Source: Prorocentrum cordatum
Taxonomy: Eukaryota; Sar; Dinophyceae; Prorocentrales; Prorocentraceae
Reading direction: 5' to 3'
DNA length: 64,000 nt
NCBI GenBank assembly: GCA_963575745.1
Contig: CAUYUJ010009846.1
Coordinates: forward strand, 260,001 to 324,000
Under the pieces are notes generated by a model. That model did not search any database. It was given only the letters and a program-made list of their open reading frames with translations, and was not told the origin of the DNA. Below are positions 31,427-41,605 of this stretch, one piece after another; the first letter of the stretch is position 1; each line of letters starts with the position of its first letter. A program made the position numbers and the translations under genes.

Positions 31427-31523
31427 GTCATCCTGAGCACCCTCCGCCAGCAGTGCGACTCGCCGCTGAGGCTGTGGCTGCTCGGGGGCATGGCGCTGGG
31501 CTTTCCCGTCGACTATCGCTCAG
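31427..31523 (+). CDS. Probable exon with a hydrophobic segment
   Basis: Reads VILSTLRQQCDSPLRLWLLG and then GMALGFPVDY. The hydrophobic stretch after the single Cys could be a short membrane segment. The donor is probably CTCAG|GCTTG (GC type). It continues the frame of the exon at 31074. No family assigned. Confidence 0.5.
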
Positions 31524-31620
31524 GCTTGCGCCGCTCCGGCGCCCACGTCCAGACCTTTCTGCACCTTGCTTGGTTCTTGGCAATTTTCGCCCCCTCAGGG
31601 GGTCCCTCAGCAAGGGCGTT

Positions 31621-31775
31621 CTAGAGGGCGCGACGTTCTTTGCGCCTCGCGGTTCGGCTTCGGTTCCTCGTCGTCCTCCCCTTCTCCCCATGCGGTGGCG
31701 CGAGATCGCGGAGTTCTTCGCGCTTCGCAAAGCGCGAAGCGCGAAGTGTGGAGCCCTGCTCCGGATCCTTCAATA
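31621..31775. repeat. Dispersed repeat J, copy 1
   Basis: CGCGGTTCGGCTTCGGTTCC, then CGCGCTTCGCAAAGCGCGAA and GCGAAGTGTGGAGCCC. The middle is a near-perfect hairpin. Copy 2 at 32264-32405. Confidence 0.7.
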
Positions 31776-32263
31776 AGCACCCCCCCGTGCCTACTTGTCC
31801 GACGCCCCCTGCCCGCCCCCCCCCACGCGCCCCAAACCCACCCACTCTCGCTCCCCAACCTCCCCACGCCCCCCGAAGGACAGCGGTTTCCCACCCACCC
31901 CACGCGATCCACACCCCCACGCTTCTTGAGAGACCTGGAGCAATCAGGAGCCCCTCGGTATGAAGAACAGGCCTCGGGGAATGGGCCGCGACCCGTGGGG
32001 GGGGACTGCGCTGCGCACGCGGAGACGCGCCTGCGGCTTGCCTTTTTTGGGGGGGCGCCTCGGGCTGGCCCCGGAGGGGCCCGACTCGGCCCGAAGTGGG
32101 CCCCTGACTGGGGGAACAACAAGTGACACGAACATAAAAACTCGGAGGTCCGCGCGGATTTCTGGAATCGGCGCTGGGGGCCCTCTCCCTGGCGCGCGGA
32201 GCGCGCCAGGGGCGGCGCCGGAGGGGGGTCCAGCGCCGGTCCGAATCCAAGGACGCCCTCGAG

Positions 32264-32405
32264 GGCGCGAAATTATTCGCGCTTCGCGGTTCGGCTTCGA
32301 TTCCTCCTCGTCCTCCTCTTCTCCCCTGGGAGGCGGCGCGAGAGCGCGAAGTTTTTCGCACTTCGAGCTTCGCGCAGCGCGAAGCGCGAAGTTGGGAGCC
32401 CTTGT
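32264..32405. repeat. Dispersed repeat J, copy 2
   Basis: CGCGGTTCGGCTTCGATTCC, then TTCGCGCAGCGCGAAGCGCG and GAAGTTGGGAGCCC, in the same orientation as copy 1 about 640 bp upstream. The DNA between is GC-rich with no clear gene. Confidence 0.7.
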
Positions 32406-32465
32406 AGACGGCGCAAAAGATGGCAAGTGGAGGGCTCAACCCAGACCCCGACGTCGTGTTCCCCC

Positions 32466-32483
32466 CCCCAAAGTCGACCCCAA

Positions 32484-32550
<67 letters not shown>

Positions 32551-32617
32551 CCCAAAGTCGACCCCCGCCGGACGTTTTCTGGCGCTCTCTCTCGCTCTCT
32601 CTCTCTCTCTCGCTCTC

Positions 32618-32667
<50 letters not shown>

Positions 32668-32683
32668 CAAAGTCGACCCCCAG
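32466..32683. repeat. (CT)n microsatellite with three CCCCAAAGTCGACCCC spacers
   Basis: CCCCAAAGTCGACCCC stands at the start, middle and end of three CT blocks (about 32468, 32551 and 32665), a higher-order array of microsatellite plus spacer. Confidence 0.9.
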
Positions 32684-33671
32684 AGGTCTGGACCCTTTCT
32701 CCGGGACCTGCTTCTCATCCTGAGTCGTTGTTTGACGGCCCCCAGGGCTCGGTAAGGCCCGCAGGCCGAGTACATAGCGAACATATTCGCGTAGTGTTTC
32801 TTTCGCAGCGCGATAGGGGGTCTGGTAAGAGGGTCCCAGATGGCGCCAAGAGGCACCCGGCGGGGTCCCGAGACGCTTCCCCAAGACGTCTCGAGACGCC
32901 CCCGAAGAGAGCTCCGAGGACCCCCCCAAGAGGGGCGGGCCGACGCGTCCGCCCGCCCCGACCCGCCCCCCCAGCCCAAAAGGACCCCAAGAGATCCCGT
33001 CCGGAGCGCCTCCAGGAACCAAATCATTGATTTGCCATACGCGTTGAAAGGATTTTAGCGGCTTCGTTTTTGCTTTACCCTCAAACACCCAAGGCGGCCT
33101 CCAAATTGGCCCCAAGACGGCCCCAGAGGGTCCCTAGACAGCAAAAACAAGCCCCCTAAAACGGACTAAGAGGCCCCTGCTCCACTCTCGAGTTTTCGCT
33201 CTCCAGGGAGATGGGACAAGGTCAGGGGCAACGTTCGGGGGGATTAGCGAAGGGGGGACGCATCGACCTCCGATCGCCCATTCTTCTTCGATGGGGGGGC
33301 CGATAGCATACATATTCCGCCCAAGACCGTGCGGATGCGCTATCGTGGGCCTTTTGCCGATCTATCGGCGATGTATCGCCTCTTCCAGGTCGACGTTTCC
33401 CCTTCTGACGCAGTTCCCGCTGCTGTTGCCCCTCAACAGAGGAGGAAGACAGCCAAGTGGAGCCTCTGTCTGCACGTGTCCGCGTCCTATGCTCCGCTCG
33501 CCCCCCGGGGGGCTCAGGTGGGCACCTGCCCCTTCAACTGGGACAGAGAAAAAAGTGCCCCCTCCCGCTTTCTAAATCCAGCTCCCGACTGCTTCCCTGA
33601 GATGTGGTGTGGCCAGGGAGCCCTTGCCAAACCAAGCCCCCCTCGCACGCCCTGTCACCCACGGCAGAGAG
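32684..33671. other. No clear gene
   Basis: GC-rich DNA with rival frames; GGCCCCAAGACGGCCCCAGA-type microrepeats at 33070-33180; a short ATCGGCGATGTATCGCC cluster at 33355-33380. Upstream exons of the discoidin-like gene may lie in 33290-33670 (a plus frame is open there) but no boundary is convincing. Confidence 0.35.
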
Positions 33672-33814
33672 GGGGGTCGGCGGATTTTGTGAACAAGGTA
33701 GTGCAGACCAGGCCCTCGTTCGCATGGTACCGGCTCAAAGTCACCTCGACGCGAACCGGCGCAGACCCTAAGACGATGAAGTTTGGCGGCCTTGTGCTCT
33801 ACGATCAGTTCAAG
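33672..33814 (+). CDS. Exon: first part of a discoidin (F5/8 C)-like domain
   Basis: The open frame ends SFAWYRLKVTSTRTGADPKT, then MKFGGLVLYDQFK. The Y-R-L-x-x-T-x-T-R start and the G-L-x-L-Y-D strand match the opening of F5/8 type C (galactose-binding-like) domains found in many dinoflagellate proteins, which bind carbohydrate or membrane surfaces. The donor is TTCAAG|GATCTC (AG|GA, phase 0). The exon start is uncertain (possible AG|G at 33671, or later at GTAGTGCAG). It pairs with the exons at 34008 and 44115. Confidence 0.5.
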
Positions 33815-34007
33815 GATCTCTCCTCCTGCTGCTCCTCCTCCTCCTACTCCTCCTCGTCCTACTCCTCCTTCCTATATTGTTCCTTGTGCTCCTCCGCGTT
33901 CTCCTCCTCCTCCTCCTCCTCCTCTTCCTCCTCCTCCTCCTTCTCCTCCTCCTCCTCCTCCTCCTCCTCCTCCTCCTCTCGTCTCCCCCACGGTGCCCAT
34001 CGACGAG
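33815..34007 (+). other. Predicted 193-bp intron containing a (TCC)n tract
   Basis: Begins GATCTCTCCTCC and ends CATCGACGAG. A GA donor with AG acceptor followed by G is a non-canonical but recurrent dinoflagellate intron type. The TCC tract spans 33896-33977. Confidence 0.45.
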
Positions 34008-34090
34008 GGGTTCATCGAGTCTTACCAGGACGACGAGTATTTCTTTGCGAAGATTGTCCACATTGAGAAGCAGCTCGTCACTTCTTACAG
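34008..34090 (+). CDS. Exon: middle part of the discoidin-like domain
   Basis: Reads GFIESYQDDEYFFAKIVHIE, then KQLVTSYR, the Arg codon being split by the donor TTACAG|GTCGATG (phase 2). The T-S-Y-R ending is the typical strand that precedes the TS(A/N)D..DP..W segment of F5/8-like domains, which is exactly what the exon at 44115 provides. Confidence 0.6.
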
Positions 34091-34119
34091 GTCGATGACC
34101 CTGTCCTTCTCGTCGTGTT

Positions 34120-34520
34120 CTGCTGCTCTTCCTCTTCCTGCTGCTCCTCCTCCTCCTCCTCCTCCTCCTCCTCTTCCTCCTCCTCCTCCCCCTCCTCCTC
34201 TTCCTCCTCCTTCCTTTTTGCCTCCTTCTTCTCACTCATTCTTTTTCATGTCCCCCTCCCATCTCCTAGTATATCCATGGTTTCACTTCCTGTTCCCCAT
34301 CCTCCATGGTATTTGATCATCATCGCCATCCTCATCTCCTTCTCTAGCTCTTCGTCCTTCCCGCTCCTAGATTTTTTCTGCTGATGCCCCTCCTCCTCCT
34401 CGTCCTTCCTTTATCCCCGTTGCAATTCAGCCTTTCTCCTCCTTCACCTCCTCCTCCTTCTCCTCCTCCTCCTCCTTTTCATTCCTCCTCCTCCTCCTCC
34501 TCATCCTCATCTTGACGCGT
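34120..34520. repeat. TCC/CTT-rich low-complexity tract
   Basis: Several TCC runs (34145-34215, 34385-34500) separated by pyrimidine-rich DNA; inside the predicted long intron. Confidence 0.85.
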
Positions 34521-34619
34521 CGCGTATTCAAATTCGCCCGTCTATGAACGATGCCTGGAAGAGCTGCCCTTATCGTGGGGAGAGCGTGGCATCATTTGGA
34601 TACCCCAGGGAGCTTGATT

Positions 34620-35130
34620 GTGAACTAGAGGCCTCTTTGGTGCCTCTCGGAGTCTCCTGGGATTTCTCCCAGGGGCTCGGCTCTCAGGGCGTCTTGGGAC
34701 CATCTTGGAGGACACGATGAATGAAGGCGGGTTCCAAGAGTAAGGTCCCCCTTGTAACCCCCCCACAGTCGCCTCTCTGCGCTCTCCTGGGGCGCTCTCG
34801 GGCGCTCTTGGGGCCGTCCTGGGGCCCTCGTGGGCCCCTTCTTAGGGACCTCTTGGGCCATCTCGGAGCCACAGTGAGGCCGTGGACAGCCACCAGAAGC
34901 GAAAACATGTAAAGGCAAAGCGCACTGATGTCCCGTAGGTGATAGACGGATCTTGGCCTCTTGGGGGCGTCCTGGGGAAGTTCCGAAGCCAATCGGACCC
35001 GTCTTGGAGCGGTCTTGAGACTTCTTGGGGTATGTTGGACGGCATCTTGCGCGACCTCGCGCTATCGTGATTCATACAGGAGGCAGTCTTGGGCTACGCT
35101 ATGTGGAGCCCTTTTTGAGCCATGTTGGGC
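34620..35130. repeat. Degenerate CTTGGGGCC(A/T)TC microrepeat, copy 1
   Basis: CTCTTGGGGCCGTCCTGGGG, CTCTTGGGCCATCTCGGAGC and like phrases, about 12-16 bp each. Same family as 47395-47895 and 49230-49500. Confidence 0.75.
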
Positions 35131-35279
35131 TCTTGGGCCACCTGACCGGTCGCCGCCCCCCCTTCCAGATCCAGGGGGAGGGGGGAGGCCGAAGGGGTCA
35201 ATTGACCCCAAGCCGCAAATTATGGCTTTTGTCAAGGATCGTGAGCCTGCACGGAGCCGCCAAGAAGAGGGCACCCCCA

Positions 35280-35566
35280 GCCGCCCATGCTGTCAAGAAC
35301 CAGCGTCAAATAATCGCGGAGCGCCCGCGCACGAGTTAGCTTTCGCCCCACCGTGTTTTGTTCACGCTGCGTGCTGACAAGGATGGTACGCTTGCGCAGG
35401 GCGGACATCCGAAGGGCCCCGTTGCCGCCCCTGTCAAAAACCGGTGCCGGGCGCGCACGGGGCGCCACGTGCACGAGCCAGCTTTTGCCACACCGTGTGT
35501 GTGTGTGTGGTGTGTGTGTGTGTTGTGTGTGTTGTGTGTGTGTGTTGTGTGTGTTGTGTGTGTGTG

Positions 35567-35629
<63 letters not shown>

Positions 35630-35694
35630 GCGCCGCGTGCTGACGAGGATGGCGCGCGTGCGTAGGGCGGACACCCTGCGGGCCCCGCTGCCGC
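35280..35694. repeat. About 130-bp tandem repeat interrupted by a (GT)n run
   Basis: Units contain GCGTGCTGAC(A/G)AGGATGG, GGGCGGACA(T/C)CC and GCCGCCCCTG. The (GT)n block (35498-35627) lies within the second unit. A further unit part resumes at 35914 after the family E insertion. Confidence 0.75.
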
Positions 35695-35702
35695 CCCTGG
35701 CA

Positions 35703-35905
35703 TGATGTTGCTCCAATCGTACTTGAGGGCCGCATCCCAGAAGGAATTTCGAGCACCAGGAAAAGTGTCGAAAGAGTGTCGAAACAGTGTCGGACGAGTG
35801 TCTCCCAGAGCCCGACACAGGAAAACCCTCGAGTTTCGGTACGTTTTTCCGGTGCTCGAAATTCTTTCTGGTGGTCAAGGTTTAAAGTAGGCTGGAACAT
35901 CATAA
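35703..35905 (-). mobile_element. Family E inverted-repeat element with 8-bp target duplication
   Basis: Opposite orientation to 22538-22748. CCCTGGCA is duplicated on both sides (35695-35702 and 35906-35913). The complement of the right end begins TTATGATGTTCCAGCC; the left end has lost a few terminal bases (TGATGTTGCTCC). The insertion splits the tandem unit, and the uninterrupted unit near 35424-35450 shows the empty site. Interior CGAAAGAGTGTCGAAACAGT 11-mers as in copy 1. Confidence 0.85.
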
Positions 35906-36129
35906 CCCTGGCATCGAACACCGGTGCAGGCTGCGCATTGGGCGCCCGCGCGTGGAGTCAGCTTCTGCCGCAGAGGTGCGGCAGGGAGGGCCGGCTGGCA
36001 CGGGGCGGGCACTGCGAGGGCACCCCCGCCGCACCCGTCGGCGGAGATCCCCGTGCAGATGGCCCACAGGCCCACAGGGCGCTCGCGCACGGCCCAGCGC
36101 CTGCCGCGCGGTGTGCATTTTGGCATATG

Positions 36130-37066
36130 TTGCTGCTGCTGTCCCCCTCCTCCTCCTCCTCTTCGCCCTCGCCCTCTTCCTTCTCCTCTTCCTCCTCCTC
36201 CTCCTCCTCCTCCTGCTCCTCCTCCTCCTCCTCTTCCCCCTCCTCCTCCTCCTCCTCCTCCTCCTCCGCCTCCTCCTCCTCCGCCTCCTCCTCCTTAATT
36301 ATCATCATATTGCTGCTGCTGGTGGCAGGGATGGCGGGGAGTGGCCTCTCTCGGCCCAGGTCTGTCGCTGGTCGGGTGGGTGAGGGGGTGCACACTGAGA
36401 AAAAGCAGTGACAGACCCCCCTTCCCTCCGAAGGTGAACATGGGAAGCGGGAGAGAGAGAGAGAGAGAACGCCCTAAACCACCGTCGTCCTGAAGGGCTG
36501 CTGGGATTTCCCTGATGATCTCCTCCCTCCTTCCTGCTTTTCCCCGTCCTCCTCCTCCACTTCCCCCCCCCCTCATCATCCTCCTCACCCTCGTCCTTCC
36601 TTCTCTCTCTGCTGCACCTCAGCCTTCCTCCTCTTTCTTCTTCTCCTCTTCCTCCTCCGCCTCCTCCTTTTCTCCCCTGCGCTTCTCTTCGCTTTTTCTC
36701 CTCCTCCTCCTCGTCCTCGTCTTCTTCGTCTCCTCCTTTTCCTCCTGTTCCTCCTCCTCCTCCTCCTCCTCCTTTTCCCCCATACGCATCTGTCAGTTCC
36801 CCAATTCCTCCGCCACTGTCTCTTCCTTTCCTCAACTAGTCTTCCTGTCATGTGTCCCCTCCTTCCCTTCCTCCCCCTCCTCGTGTTCCCTCCCTCCTTC
36901 TCGTCGTCCTCCTCCTTCCCTTCCTCTTTGTCGTTGTCCTCCTCTTTCGTTCCCACGTGAGTCAAGTGGATACCGCTAGTCCGCGGCCAGTTTCTGCCCT
37001 TCTGCAGCAACCTCAGGGGCGAGCTGCCGCCCGTCACGGGTTCCTTGGCGCGGCAACCCCTGCAGC
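36130..37066. repeat. TCC/TCCTT pyrimidine-rich region
   Basis: A (TCC)n block at 36145-36295, a GA run at 36450-36470, and C/T-rich DNA to about 36955. No gene. The last 100 bp lead into the retrotransposon start. Confidence 0.75.
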
Positions 37067-38097
37067 ATGGGACGTGGGCGCAAAGCTTACATCTTCTGTG
37101 CCACTTGCGGTGGTTGGGTATACGATTGGAAACTCGAGAAATGCGACGGCTGGCGCAACAAATGTCAAGCAGTCTTCCCATGCTGGCATGCACGCGGTGG
37201 CGGTCGCAGCGAAGGCAAGAGAGGCACGTCTCCCTGGCACAAGCCGAAGGCGCACGGCCCGCTGGAGGAACTCAGCGCAATTTTAGCCAAAGTCGAGGCC
37301 CTTTCCGCCCACACGCCCCGCACATCGACCTGGGGCCCCTCAAAGTGGCGCGGTCCCAGGTTCAGGCGGCAGCGGCGCAGGCTCCGAAGAAGGAACCCTC
37401 CAAGGAGATGGAGCTGCGCCAAGCCATCAACAAGCTCAACAAGTGCCAGCAGGAGGTCGAGAACACGGCGAGCCAACTGCAGGAGGCGGAGGACCGCATC
37501 CAGACCCTTCGAGCCAAGAGCGAGAAGGCGATTGAAGAGGCTGCCGGTGCCACGATGGAGCGTAAGAGAGCGCTGGTGGCATACCAGGCAGAGACAGCGT
37601 GCCAACCCCCAGCGCAGCAGGCGAAGCGGCAGGCACCCGACGTTGGCGACCTCTTCGGCGACATCGACGAGTACGACGCAGAGGACAAAACGAAACTCAC
37701 GAAGTTCAAACACGACATGGAGGCGCTGAACCAGCTGCTCCAGATGGCGGCTGGCCAGTACCGACAATTCAACCAGTTCAAGCAGCAGGCTGGCACCTTG
37801 CGCACGCAGTCCCAGAAGAAACGCAGGGCGGCGGAAGGCAACGTGGTGGATCCGACGCCAGCGGACTCGGCTGCGAGTGGCGCCACGGGGGCGGCGTCTT
37901 CAGCGGCCCAGGCCCAGTCACCACTCACAGAGGAGCAGATTCGTGAGCGGAAGGAAGTGGTTGACAAGATCAGAAAGCAAGCCGAGCAGAAGGTGCAGGC
38001 GGCGAAGTGTAGAGTCGCAGGCAAGGCTACCCCGCACAAGAACGCGGCCCTCGGCGGCGTGGGGGCGGCTAGTGATGGTTCTGAGCATGTTGTTTAG
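37067..38097 (+). pseudogene. Retrotransposon ORF1 (zinc finger, coiled coil)
   Basis: Starts MGRGRKAYIFCATCGGWVYD. The Cys pair CATC, with later Cys and CWH (to about 37190), forms a putative zinc-binding module. Near 37300 the reading shifts frame and continues as a charged, alpha-helical coiled coil (KEMELRQAINKLNKCQQEVE, QLQEAEDRIQTLRAKSEKAI) to a stop at 38097. ORF1 proteins of such elements bind the element RNA as multimers. The frame shift near 37300 is the only break seen. Confidence 0.65.
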
Positions 38098-39222
38098 CAT
38101 TCTGTTCGCCAACATCACCACGTGGGGAGCCAAAGCCCACAAGTTCGCCGCGGAGGCAGGGCAGGAGAAACATGTGATCATGATGTGCGAGACGCACCTA
38201 GATGGCACGACGCTCGAGGAGGTACGAGAGAAGTTTGCACGATACGGTTGGAAGATGATGGGCACGGCAGCAATGGCTACGAAGCGCTCGGAGAAGTGCA
38301 CCACGGGCGGAGATATCATACTGGCAAGAACGCACTTGGCGCGCACTGGATATTACGACGGAGAAGGATTGTGGACAATGGTGAGGTCGACCCGTTCAGG
38401 GGCATCGCGGCGCTCAATGTTCACGCGTGCTCGGGCAACAAAGTGTTGATCGCGGCCTACCTCGTGCCGGGCGAAGGTTTCACCGGGTCGAAGTATCGTA
38501 GAATTCGAGCCCTGTCAGGGTTTATCAAATCGTAACGGACCCTTGGGTGGCCCTGGCGGATTGGGGCATACCTGCGGATCGCGTGGAGAAGGCCGAGTTG
38601 CCAGGCAGGCTCGGAGGAGTGGCGATTAGACCAGACGTCGAGACCACTTGCGACAAGGGCAGAGGCAGCCTCATAGACCATGGCATCGCGAGGGTGGACG
38701 TCGCGACCAGGCTGAAGCTAGTGGCCGAAGGATGGGTACCACGGCGAACCCACTGTGGCCCGAGCCTGGAGATCAAGGGCACCAAGCAGGCGTGGTGGCA
38801 TAGACAGCTCGTCACCCCGAATTTCCCCCATGCCACGCCAGACCGCGGACGTCGGCGGACCCGGACTCCAAGACGAGCAAGAAAAAAGAAAGCTGCTCGC
38901 CAGAGAGTGAGGGGCGCGATGGGGCGCTACCTACAGGGGGCGCACGAGAAGGCCACCGCGGTGCCCGAGGAGGAGATGCAGACCCAGGAAGAGAGGGGGC
39001 GACACTGAGGCCTACATTATTGAGGACGACATATGGGAGAAGGCAGGCATGAAGGATCACCAGATGGAGCTCACGGAGGAGATGCTCGCCGTAGGCGACA
39101 GGATGATCATGGGGGGCGAGCAGCACAAGAGGCGCGAGAACCTGCTCACGGAGAGGCGCGGCGTTTGGGTCGCCAAGGTGGAGGGGGGCATCCTGGAGGC
39201 CGAGAATATGAACGAGCAGTAG
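38074..39222 (+). pseudogene. Retrotransposon endonuclease domain (EEP fold) and linker
   Basis: The ORF2 start (MVLSMLFSILFANITTWGAK, from about 38075) overlaps the ORF1 end. Catalytic-type landmarks: CETHLDG with the metal-binding Glu (about 38190), VALADWGIPAD in the place of the usual D-x-N (about 38545) and SLIDHGIARV near 38670. Frame changes at about 38395, 38520 and 39000. The last segment to 39222 (AYIIEDDIWEKAGMKDHQME) is a helical linker ending at a stop. The enzyme would nick the target DNA. Confidence 0.65.
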
Positions 39223-39448
39223 GCGGCCCCATGTAAAGGCGGGGCGGCAGGTTTTGGCAGCAGATGCGCGCGTGCCAAACCCACTCAGGACGAACGCGCG
39301 CGCGATCTGGACCAGCAGAAGAATGGGGCATTCTGGCGGCTGAGATGATTAGGCGCCAGTCGCTGGCGCTGAATGGCGCAGGCGACCAGCAACAGAGGAA
39401 ATGCATCCACAGGATTAGGAAGCAGTTGAAGGTGATCAGCAACACGCG

Positions 39449-39479
<31 letters not shown>

Positions 39480-39505
39480 ACCCCCCACCCCCCCACCCCG
39501 CAAGG
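39449..39505. repeat. Poly-C run inside the retrotransposon
   Basis: About 31 consecutive C followed by CCCCCCA-type repeats, lying in the coding linker between endonuclease and RT. The reading shifts frame across it. Either a slippage expansion or a sequencing/assembly artefact. Confidence 0.9.
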
Positions 39506-41605
39506 AGGCGTTCAGCAAACGTGTGACCGCCAACAACATTGACATGTACTTCGGGACGGCGGGTGACATCGCAGAGTTGGACTTGGGCCAGCTAGGCCAC
39601 CTGGTTGAGCAGACAGAGAAGCACCTGGCCACGGCGTCATCCAGACCGATGGCGTCGGCCAGGAAGAACTTTGCGACTTGGGCGAAGAAGGCGCGGCAGA
39701 GCAAGGCGGGCATGCTGCGCGGGCGCGTCGAGCCCATAGAGGCGCCCAAGTTCGAGGTGGCCACTGGGCCAGACTTTGCCGCGGCCGAACCGACGGACAT
39801 CATGCGCGCGAAAGCTAAGATGTGGGAGAACATATGGACAGACCCCGTGGACGAGAGGAAGCATATCATCCAGCAGTTAGAGACCACCAGCGGAAGGGCG
39901 GTTCATGAGGATCTGGAACCGATTGACGTGGAGACGCTGAACAGGGTGCTTCGGGCGGGTTCGGCGTCGAATGCGAAGGGGCTGGGCCGGCTGGGCCCCG
40001 CCGACATCGACAGGCCCCCCCTTTCGTGACAAGCAAGACCTGGCGTGGACAGTGCGGGGGAGATCGGAGGACAATTTACAAGGCCCAGACAGATTTCGGC
40101 TACGACATGCGCGGTGGTTCCCGAGCCAGGACCCGCTGGAGGAGAAAAGGGGAACTTGGCATGCCCCCATTACCGGTCAAGCTGTGGCCCAGAGCGCGGA
40201 GGAGTGTGCGAGATGTGGAGCGCAGGGCTTTCTGACCACTGGGGCACGGCTATCAAGGGAAGCCCGGCGCTCCGAGCAGGATTAGCACGGGCCATATTGG
40301 ATGACATTGGCGTTGAAATAGGAGCATCGGCGATGACATTGCTATTGGACAGTGAGAAGTTCCCTAGCACGGTCTCGCTGGTCATCCTGATGGCGATAGC
40401 ACGTGCGGCGGGGTTTTCCAGCGGTGGCCGTTGGATTAGAGGTGGCCATGTTCCTCGCGCCGAGATGTTTGCAGGAGAGGTTGGCCATCAGCAAAGCAAT
40501 GTGGCCCACGCGATCCTTGGTGGCGGGATCGGCTAGGGGAGTGACTCTGGCGAAATTGTTCCTTCACCCAGCTCTGGAGGGACGTTCGTGGACGATGCGG
40601 TGGCGAGATGCGAAGGCAGTAAGGCAGTGGTGAGCGAACAGCTGGCACAGGTTGCCATCTCGGACAAGGCTACGGTGATTGGATCGGACCTGAGGGCAGT
40701 CAAGGAGGTGGCCAGACAACTACGACGGCAAGATATACCAGCAAACGCCAGCGGAGTGGCCGTGGACTCGGGATTGGAGGCGTCGGGCGGACGTAAAAAA
40801 GTCACCACGAAGAGCAGGCAGAGGCAAGCCAGAGCACGGCGAAGGTATGCAAAGATATGCATAGTTCGGGGGATCGCAGGACTTAGAAAGAAGCCAAGGG
40901 GCTCCACTACGCAGGCGCCCTCCCGCAAGCGATATCTGGGCAGCAGGCGTTCGGCATGTCGAAGCATGAGATCACCTTGCTCAGGCGCCGGGCGGGGAAG
41001 GTGTCAGCAGGCGCGGCTGGTGGCAGATGCCTCACCACTACTTTGGGCATGGAGCTGGGGCCGAGAGACCCAGCGATTGATCCACGGCTGGGAGTACTTC
41101 GCGAGTGGATAGGAACGCGGCAAAGATTCGCGCACATTCACAAGAGGGTCGAAAGAGCGTGGCCGGACATCACGACCAACTTACGTCGGATTGGACAAGC
41201 TAGGCGGCGTACGGTGCGAGGCCCCACGGGATACCTGATAGCGACGCTAATGGATGCAGGATGGATACCGACCACGGCTACCAGGTGGCATCGGCCTGGG
41301 CCAGATGAGATGGAGTCGTAGGAGCTACCATCGAGCGAGGACGGAGTCTTCATCGAGACGGGATGCTTCCAGGAGCTACTGGACGACTTCGAGGCAGAGT
41401 TGCGGCGCGACCTGGGGACGACTGCGACCAGGCACGAGCGCGGCGACAACCTGGAGGAGGGCGGCGACCTGTGGCTCATCGTCAGGGAGCAGAGAAAATC
41501 CGAGCACAACGGGATGCTCGACCAGCTGGCGCTCAACGCGACCGTCGTCGCAGGTGGACAATGGCCGCGGGTCCGCTGCAGGGAAAATGATATGATGTGC
41601 CAGAG
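39506..41605 (+). pseudogene. Retrotransposon reverse transcriptase
   Basis: 39523-40029 is the pre-RT linker (NIDMYFGTAGDIAELDLGQL), ending near LRAGSASNAKGLGRLGPADI, where RT elements usually read a PPGPDGW-like motif. The fingers (40045 frame) contain HWGTAIKGSPALRAGLARAI. Motif A LLLDSEKF at about 40341; motif B SLVAGSARGVTLAKLFLH at about 40513-40565; motif C FVDD at about 40584. The thumb and beyond (40956-41321) read AGGRCLTTTLGMELGPRDPA. Frame changes near 40030, 40420, 40580 and 40950; in-frame stop at 41319. All three catalytic-type motifs survive in pieces. Confidence 0.75.

Noticed and set aside
32420-32755. Ser/Leu repeat proteins across the CT tract
   Set aside because: (CT)n gives Ser-Leu in all frames; no flanking coding signal.
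35112-35136. Second spliced-leader relic (GAGCCATGTTGGGCTC)
   Set aside because: It lies in the CTTGGGGCC microrepeat, matches only part of the leader, and is explained by local composition.
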